The translations under genes were made by a program, and so were the position numbers. The notes below the pieces were generated by a model. It worked only from the letters and a program-made list of their open reading frames with translations. It did not search any database and had not been told where the DNA came from. Below are positions 6,388-9,750 of a DNA stretch of 9,750 bases, piece after piece. Source of the stretch: Bacteroidota bacterium (lineage in GTDB: Bacteria > Bacteroidota > Bacteroidia > Flavobacteriales_F > PHOS-HE28); the NCBI GenBank assembly GCA_963169595.1, contig CAUJFM010000064.1:1-9750 (forward strand). Direction: 5' to 3'. The first letter of the stretch is position 1. Each line of letters starts with the position of its first letter.

Positions 6388-8520
6388 TCATTGGGCCTGC
6401 ACCACCTGGGTGTCGGGCTGCTTCTTGATGTCCGTTCCCAGGCGCTGGAGGTAGGCGATGAGCGCGATGATGTCCAGATCGGGGTTGGCCTCGATGCCAT
6501 CCTTCTTCAGCCTGGCCACGATCTCCTGGGCCTGGGCCTCCAGATCGGCCACCGCTTTCTGGTCGTAGCCCTCCTCGTAGGGAACGCCCAGCTTCTGCAT
6601 GGCGCGGATCTTCGCCGGGATCACCTCCTTGTCGATGGTGTTCTCGTACATGTGCGGGTAGGCGGGCATCAGCGAACCGGCGCTCATGCTGGTGGGGTCG
6701 AACATGTGGTAGTAGTGCCAGCTATCGGGATACTTGCCGCCCTCGCGGTGCAGGTCCGGACCGGTGCGCTTGCTGCCCCACTGGAAGGGATGGTCGTAGA
6801 TGAACTCGCCCGCCTTGCTGTACTCGCCATAACGTTCGGTCTCACTACGGAACGGACGCACCATCTGCGAGTGACAGGTGTAACAGCCCTCCATGATGTA
6901 GATGTCGCGGCCGTGCAGCTCCAGCGGCGTATAGGGCTTCACCTGGGCGATGGTGGGCACGTTGCTCTTGATCAGGAAGGTGGGCACGATCTCGATGATG
7001 CCGCCGATCGCCACCAGGATCAGGCTCAACACGAGCATCATGATGGGACGGCGCTCGATGACGCGGTGCCAGTAGCCGCCGCTCTCACCCGCATAGTTCT
7101 TCTCCAGCGCCGGTGCTTCAGCATCCTCATTGGCGATGAGCTTGCCGCTGGCGATGGTCTTCCACACGTTGTACACCATGAGCAGCGCACCGACCAGGAA
7201 CAGGGTGCCACCCAGTCCACGCAGCCAGTAGGCGTACTTGATCTGCAGCACGGTGTCCAGGAAGTTCTTGTACACCAGGTAGCCGTCCGGAGTGAACTGC
7301 TTCCACATCAGGCTCTGGGTGAACCCGGCGAAATAGAGCGGGATGGCGTAGAAGATGATGCCCAGCGTGCCGATCCAGAAGTGGGCGTTGGCCAGGCCCT
7401 TGCTGTAGAGCTTCGTGCCCCACATGCGCGGCACCAGCCAGTAGATCATACCGAAGGTGAGGAAGCCGTTCCAGCCCAGACCGCCGACGTGCACGTGGGC
7501 GATGGTCCAGTCCGTGAAGTGGCTGATGCTGTTGAGGAACTTGGTGCTCAGCAGCGGGCCCTCCAGCGTGGACATGCCGTAGGCCGTGATGGCCACCACC
7601 ATGAACTTGAGCACCGGCTCGTCACGCACACGGTCCCAGGCACCACGCAGGGTGAGCAGACCGTTGAGCATACCGCCCCAGCTGGGTGCGATGAGCATGA
7701 TGCTGAACACGGTGCCGAGGCTCTGGGCCCAGTCGGGCAGTGAGCTGTACAGCAGGTGGTGCGGGCCAGCCCAGATGTAGATGAAGATGAGCGCCCAGAA
7801 GTGGATGATCGAGAGCTTGTAGCTGTAAACCGGGCGATTGGCCGCCTTCGGCATGAAGTAGTACATCAGGCCCAGGTAGGGCGTGGTGAGGAAGAAGGCC
7901 ACCGCGTTGTGGCCATACCACCACTGCACCAGGGCATCCTGCACACCGGCGTACCAGCTGTAGCTCTTGAACAGCGTCACCGGCATGGCCATCGAGTTCA
8001 CGATGTGCAGCATGGCAACCGTGACCCAGGTGGCGATGTAGAACCACACGGCCACGTAGAGGTGGCGTTCGCGGCGCTTGAGGATGGTGCCGAACATGTT
8101 GATGCCGAAGACCACCCACACCAGCGTGATGGCGACATCGATGGGCCACTCCAGCTCAGCATACTCCTTGCTGGTGGTGATGCCCAGGGGCAGGGTGATG
8201 GCGGCGGCCACGATGATCAACTGCCAGCCCCAGAAATGGAGCCAGCTCAGCCCATCGCTGAACATGCGGGCCTTGAGCAGCCGCTGCAGGCTGTAGTAGA
8301 TGCCGGCGAACATGCCGTTGCCCACGAAGGCGAAGATGATCGCGTTGGTGTGCAGGGGGCGAAGGCGGCCGAAGGTGAGCCACTCATGCACGTTCCAACT
8401 GGGGATCACCAGCTGGAAGGCGACCGTCAGGCCGACGAGCATGCCTACGATGCCAAAAACGATCGTGGCCATCAGGAAGGCCTTGACGATCTTGTTGTCG
8501 TACTGGAAACGTTCGATCAT
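6388..8520 (-). CDS. ccoNO: cbb3-type cytochrome c oxidase, fused subunits I and II (CcoN-CcoO)
   Basis: Catalytic core of the oxygen-reducing, proton-pumping cbb3 oxidase in the inner membrane. Residues 1 to about 460 are CcoN, a 12-helix haem-copper oxidase subunit. Ligands fall at constant offset from Pseudomonas stutzeri CcoN: H57 and H344 for low-spin haem b, H342 for haem b3, and H204, H254 and H255 for CuB. Y248 corresponds to the Tyr cross-linked to a CuB His. After a charged linker (about 460-490) comes the CcoO part: a membrane anchor at about 491-515 and a haem c site CYTCH at 546-550, with M618 the probable axial ligand. In Proteobacteria the two parts are separate genes; fusion is a known Bacteroidota arrangement. 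All metal ligands are intact, so it should be functional. The start lies 4 bases after ccoS. Confidence 0.97.
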   Translation of the reverse strand: MIERFQYDNKIVKAFLMATIVFGIVGMLVGLTVAFQLVIPSWNVHEWLTFGRLRPLHTNAIIFAFVGNGMFAGIYYSLQRLLKARMFSDGLSWLHFWGWQLIIVAAAITLPLGITTSKEYAELEWPIDVAITLVWVVFGINMFGTILKRRERHLYVAVWFYIATWVTVAMLHIVNSMAMPVTLFKSYSWYAGVQDALVQWWYGHNAVAFFLTTPYLGLMYYFMPKAANRPVYSYKLSIIHFWALIFIYIWAGPHHLLYSSLPDWAQSLGTVFSIMLIAPSWGGMLNGLLTLRGAWDRVRDEPVLKFMVVAITAYGMSTLEGPLLSTKFLNSISHFTDWTIAHVHVGGLGWNGFLTFGMIYWLVPRMWGTKLYSKGLANAHFWIGTLGIIFYAIPLYFAGFTQSLMWKQFTPDGYLVYKNFLDTVLQIKYAYWLRGLGGTLFLVGALLMVYNVWKTIASGKLIANEDAEAPALEKNYAGESGGYWHRVIERRPIMMLVLSLILVAIGGIIEIVPTFLIKSNVPTIAQVKPYTPLELHGRDIYIMEGCYTCHSQMVRPFRSETERYGEYSKAGEFIYDHPFQWGSKRTGPDLHREGGKYPDSWHYYHMFDPTSMSAGSLMPAYPHMYENTIDKEVIPAKIRAMQKLGVPYEEGYDQKAVADLEAQAQEIVARLKKDGIEANPDLDIIALIAYLQRLGTDIKKQPDTQVVQAQ

Positions 8521-8524
8521 CGCG

Positions 8525-8719
8525 TCAAGCGTTGGGGTTCGTGGACGTGTTACGGGAGGCGTCGTTGTTGTTCTTCTTGGGAGCGTTGTCGCTCAGGATG
8601 CGGACGGCCGGGGAACGATCATCATCGAACTGCCCACTGCGCACCGCCCAGGTGAAGGCCGCCAGGAAGAGCAGGGCCACCACGGTGCTGGCAGTGATCA
8701 GGAGGAAGATGACATTCAT
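8525..8719 (-). CDS. ccoS: CcoS, cbb3 oxidase maturation protein
   Basis: A 64-residue single-pass membrane protein required in other bacteria for cofactor insertion into cbb3 oxidase. It shows an N-terminal membrane helix (about 3-26), then the family signature SGQFDDDRSPAVRIL (28-42), and ends in an Asn/Ser/Thr-rich tail. The ATG at 8719 was chosen because the conserved protein starts MNVIFLLITAS; a longer frame to 8770 would add a polar leader not expected in the family and would run through the candidate promoter. It lies 4 bases before ccoNO and 69 bases after ccoI. Confidence 0.93.
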   Translation of the reverse strand: MNVIFLLITASTVVALLFLAAFTWAVRSGQFDDDRSPAVRILSDNAPKKNNNDASRNTSTNPNA

Positions 8720-8740
8720 GTGACGTTCCGGTTCGCGGGC

Positions 8741-8770
8741 CAAATGTGCGCGGGGGTACCAACCCGGCAA
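8741..8770 (-). promoter_or_regulatory. Candidate Bacteroidota-type promoter ahead of ccoS-ccoNO
   Basis: Read on the - strand, a TTG (8770-8768) is followed after 19 bases by CACATTTG (8748-8741). This is one mismatch from the Bacteroidota -7 element TAnnTTTG, at the usual -33/-7 spacing. Start of transcription would fall near 8735, leaving a leader of about 15 bases before the ccoS ATG. It sits in the only sizeable gap of the operon. The match is short and imperfect, so the call is tentative. Confidence 0.33.
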
Positions 8771-8785
8771 CTGATCGTTCTCAGT
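8770..8785. promoter_or_regulatory. Candidate CRP/FNR-family operator palindrome
   Basis: Perfect 5-base inverted repeat ACTGA-N6-TCAGT. It contains the TGA-N6-TCA core shared by CRP and FNR sites. Read on the - strand it matches the FNR box TTGAT-N4-ATCAA at 7 of 10 defined positions. Its centre would lie about 42 bases upstream of the start site proposed for the ccoS promoter, the position used by class II activators. Oxygen-responsive FNR/FixK control of cbb3 genes is known in Proteobacteria; its use here is inference. Confidence 0.3.
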
Positions 8786-8788
8786 GCA

Positions 8789-9750
8789 TCACCTGATGTT
8801 CGTCAGGTTACGGTCCGAACCCCAGGCACGGTGCGCCATCCAGGTGGTGGCCAGGGTGACAAAGCCGACCACGGTGACCGAGCTCAGGGGCATGAGGATC
8901 GCCGCAATGAGCGGCGTCAGCTTGCCGGCCACCGCGAAGGAGACCCCCGTGATGTTGTACATGAGCGACAGACCGAGGCTGGCGATGACGACCTTCCGGG
9001 CCTGCCGGGTGAGCCGCACGGCCTTGGGCAGGTAGCCGAGGCTCCGCGCATCCAGGATGGCATCGCTGGCGGGGGTCAGCGCCGCGCTGGTCTCGCTCAC
9101 CGTCATGCCCACATCGCTCTGGGCCAGGGCGCCGGCATCGTTCAGGCCGTCCCCCACCATCATCACGCGATGGCCGGCCTGCTGCAGCTTCACCACATAG
9201 GCCGATTTGTCCGTGGGGGTGCAGGACGTGCGCATGGTGGCCCCGTTGAACGCGTCGGCCACCTCGGCATCCACGTTGGCATCGCCGGTGAGAAGGTGGG
9301 TGCTCGTGAGCTCGGCCATGCCCTGCACAGCCGCCGTCATGCCCGATCGGGCCCGCTTGCGCACCGCGAAGAACCCGCGATGCACCCCGCCGATCGCCAC
9401 ATGCACCTGGGCCTCTCCCGGCTCCAGTACAGCCCGCTGCCCCTGTGTGAAGGCGGCCGAACCGATGCGGACACACAGGCCGCGTACGGTGCCTTCGATG
9501 CCCTGCCCGGCTTCCTCGCGCACCTCGATGGCGTCGCTTACCGGTGCCTTGAGGCCATTGTAGAGCACGGCGCTCAGCGGGTGGGCACTGTTGCGGGCGA
9601 GGGAGCGCACACGCTGCTCCTCATCGGGCGTCAGGGACGTTCCCACGAACCGCCATTCATAAGCCTCGCGGGCGGTTAGCGTACCGGTCTTGTCGAAGAT
9701 CACGGCGTCCACATGCGCCAGGCGCTCCACCACCTCCGCATCCCGCAGGA
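8789..9750 (-). CDS. ccoI: Cu+-translocating P1B-type ATPase, CcoI/CopA2-like, 5' partial
   Basis: ATP-driven copper pump that supplies CuB for cbb3 oxidase assembly. The frame is open through the right edge, with LRDAEVVERLAHVDAVIFD before the phosphorylation site. The N-terminal metal-binding domains, first membrane helices and CPC motif are therefore outside the window, and the GTG at 9733 is not the start. Visible from that GTG as residue 1 are the phosphorylation motif DKTGTLT (14-20), the nucleotide-domain SAHPLS (49-54) and GQGIEG (77-82), and the hinge GDGLNDAGALAQSDVG (194-209). The last two helices carry MYN (258-260) and MPLSS (281-285), the YN and MxxSS signatures of Cu+ (P1B-1) pumps. 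The cbb3 setting favours CcoI over a copper-detoxifying CopA. Confidence 0.94.
   Translation of the reverse strand, partial: LRDAEVVERLAHVDAVIFDKTGTLTAREAYEWRFVGTSLTPDEEQRVRSLARNSAHPLSAVLYNGLKAPVSDAIEVREEAGQGIEGTVRGLCVRIGSAAFTQGQRAVLEPGEAQVHVAIGGVHRGFFAVRKRARSGMTAAVQGMAELTSTHLLTGDANVDAEVADAFNGATMRTSCTPTDKSAYVVKLQQAGHRVMMVGDGLNDAGALAQSDVGMTVSETSAALTPASDAILDARSLGYLPKAVRLTRQARKVVIASLGLSLMYNITGVSFAVAGKLTPLIAAILMPLSSVTVVGFVTLATTWMAHRAWGSDRNLTNIR

Noticed and set aside
6193..7743. Open frame of 516 codons on the + strand opposite ccoQ and ccoNO
   Set aside because: Composition is rich in His, Asp, Gly, Val and Gln without any domain, as expected of the antisense of GC-rich coding DNA. It lies over a strongly conserved oxidase gene on the other strand.
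8749..8767. Small GGGT/ACCC inverted repeat inside the spacer of the candidate ccoS promoter
   Set aside because: Four-base stem in very GC-rich sequence with no T tract; too weak for a terminator or operator call.
8300..9679. Open frame of 459 codons on the + strand opposite ccoNO, ccoS and ccoI
   Set aside because: It spans three well recognised genes and the gap between them and has no recognisable domain; an antisense shadow.
1..9750. CRISPR arrays, tRNA or rRNA genes, insertion sequences, phage or defence genes
   Set aside because: No regular direct repeats, no tRNA-like cloverleaf sequence, and no transposase or integrase motifs were seen; nearly all bases are taken up by recognised genes.

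Overview
This window is a GC-rich piece of a bacterial chromosome, most likely from the phylum Bacteroidota. The strongest evidence is the cbb3-type cytochrome oxidase locus. Its catalytic subunit CcoN is fused to the c-type subunit CcoO in one 710-residue protein, its CcoP has a single haem c site, and a membrane protein of the TauE/SafE-DsbD type ends the gene string. That combination is typical of Bacteroidota. Most genes lack a clear Shine-Dalgarno sequence, which also fits. The order (perhaps a GC-rich Flavobacteriales lineage) is a guess.

The left quarter (1-2412, + strand) is a tight four-gene string. It holds a class I CPD photolyase (5' end outside the window), an unrecognised 53-residue basic protein, an SRPBCC-fold protein, and a CrtZ-type beta-carotene hydroxylase. 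Gaps are 2, 4 and 22 bases. The string reads as a light and photo-oxidation defence cassette: repair of UV damage plus production of hydroxylated carotenoids. The roles of the two middle genes are unknown.

The right three quarters (9750-2440, - strand) form one cbb3 oxidase operon. In transcription order it contains ccoI (Cu+ P-type ATPase, 5' end outside the window), ccoS, ccoNO, ccoQ, ccoP, ccoG, ccoH and a TauE/SafE-family gene. The structural subunits make a high-affinity terminal oxidase. CcoI, CcoG, CcoS and probably the TauE/SafE protein serve copper delivery and assembly, and CcoH stabilises the complex. The last four genes are joined by three identical ATGA stop/start overlaps. The only gap over 30 bases is the 69 bases between ccoI and ccoS. 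It holds a candidate Bacteroidota-type promoter with a CRP/FNR-like palindrome just upstream.

The two strings converge with 27 bases between stop codons and no visible terminator. No RNA genes, insertion sequences, CRISPR arrays or phage genes were seen. No stretch over 300 bases lacks a gene. I did not find a previously undescribed system. The points most worth checking are the internal promoter/operator, the conserved-looking small ORF, and the unusual N-terminal part of CcoP.
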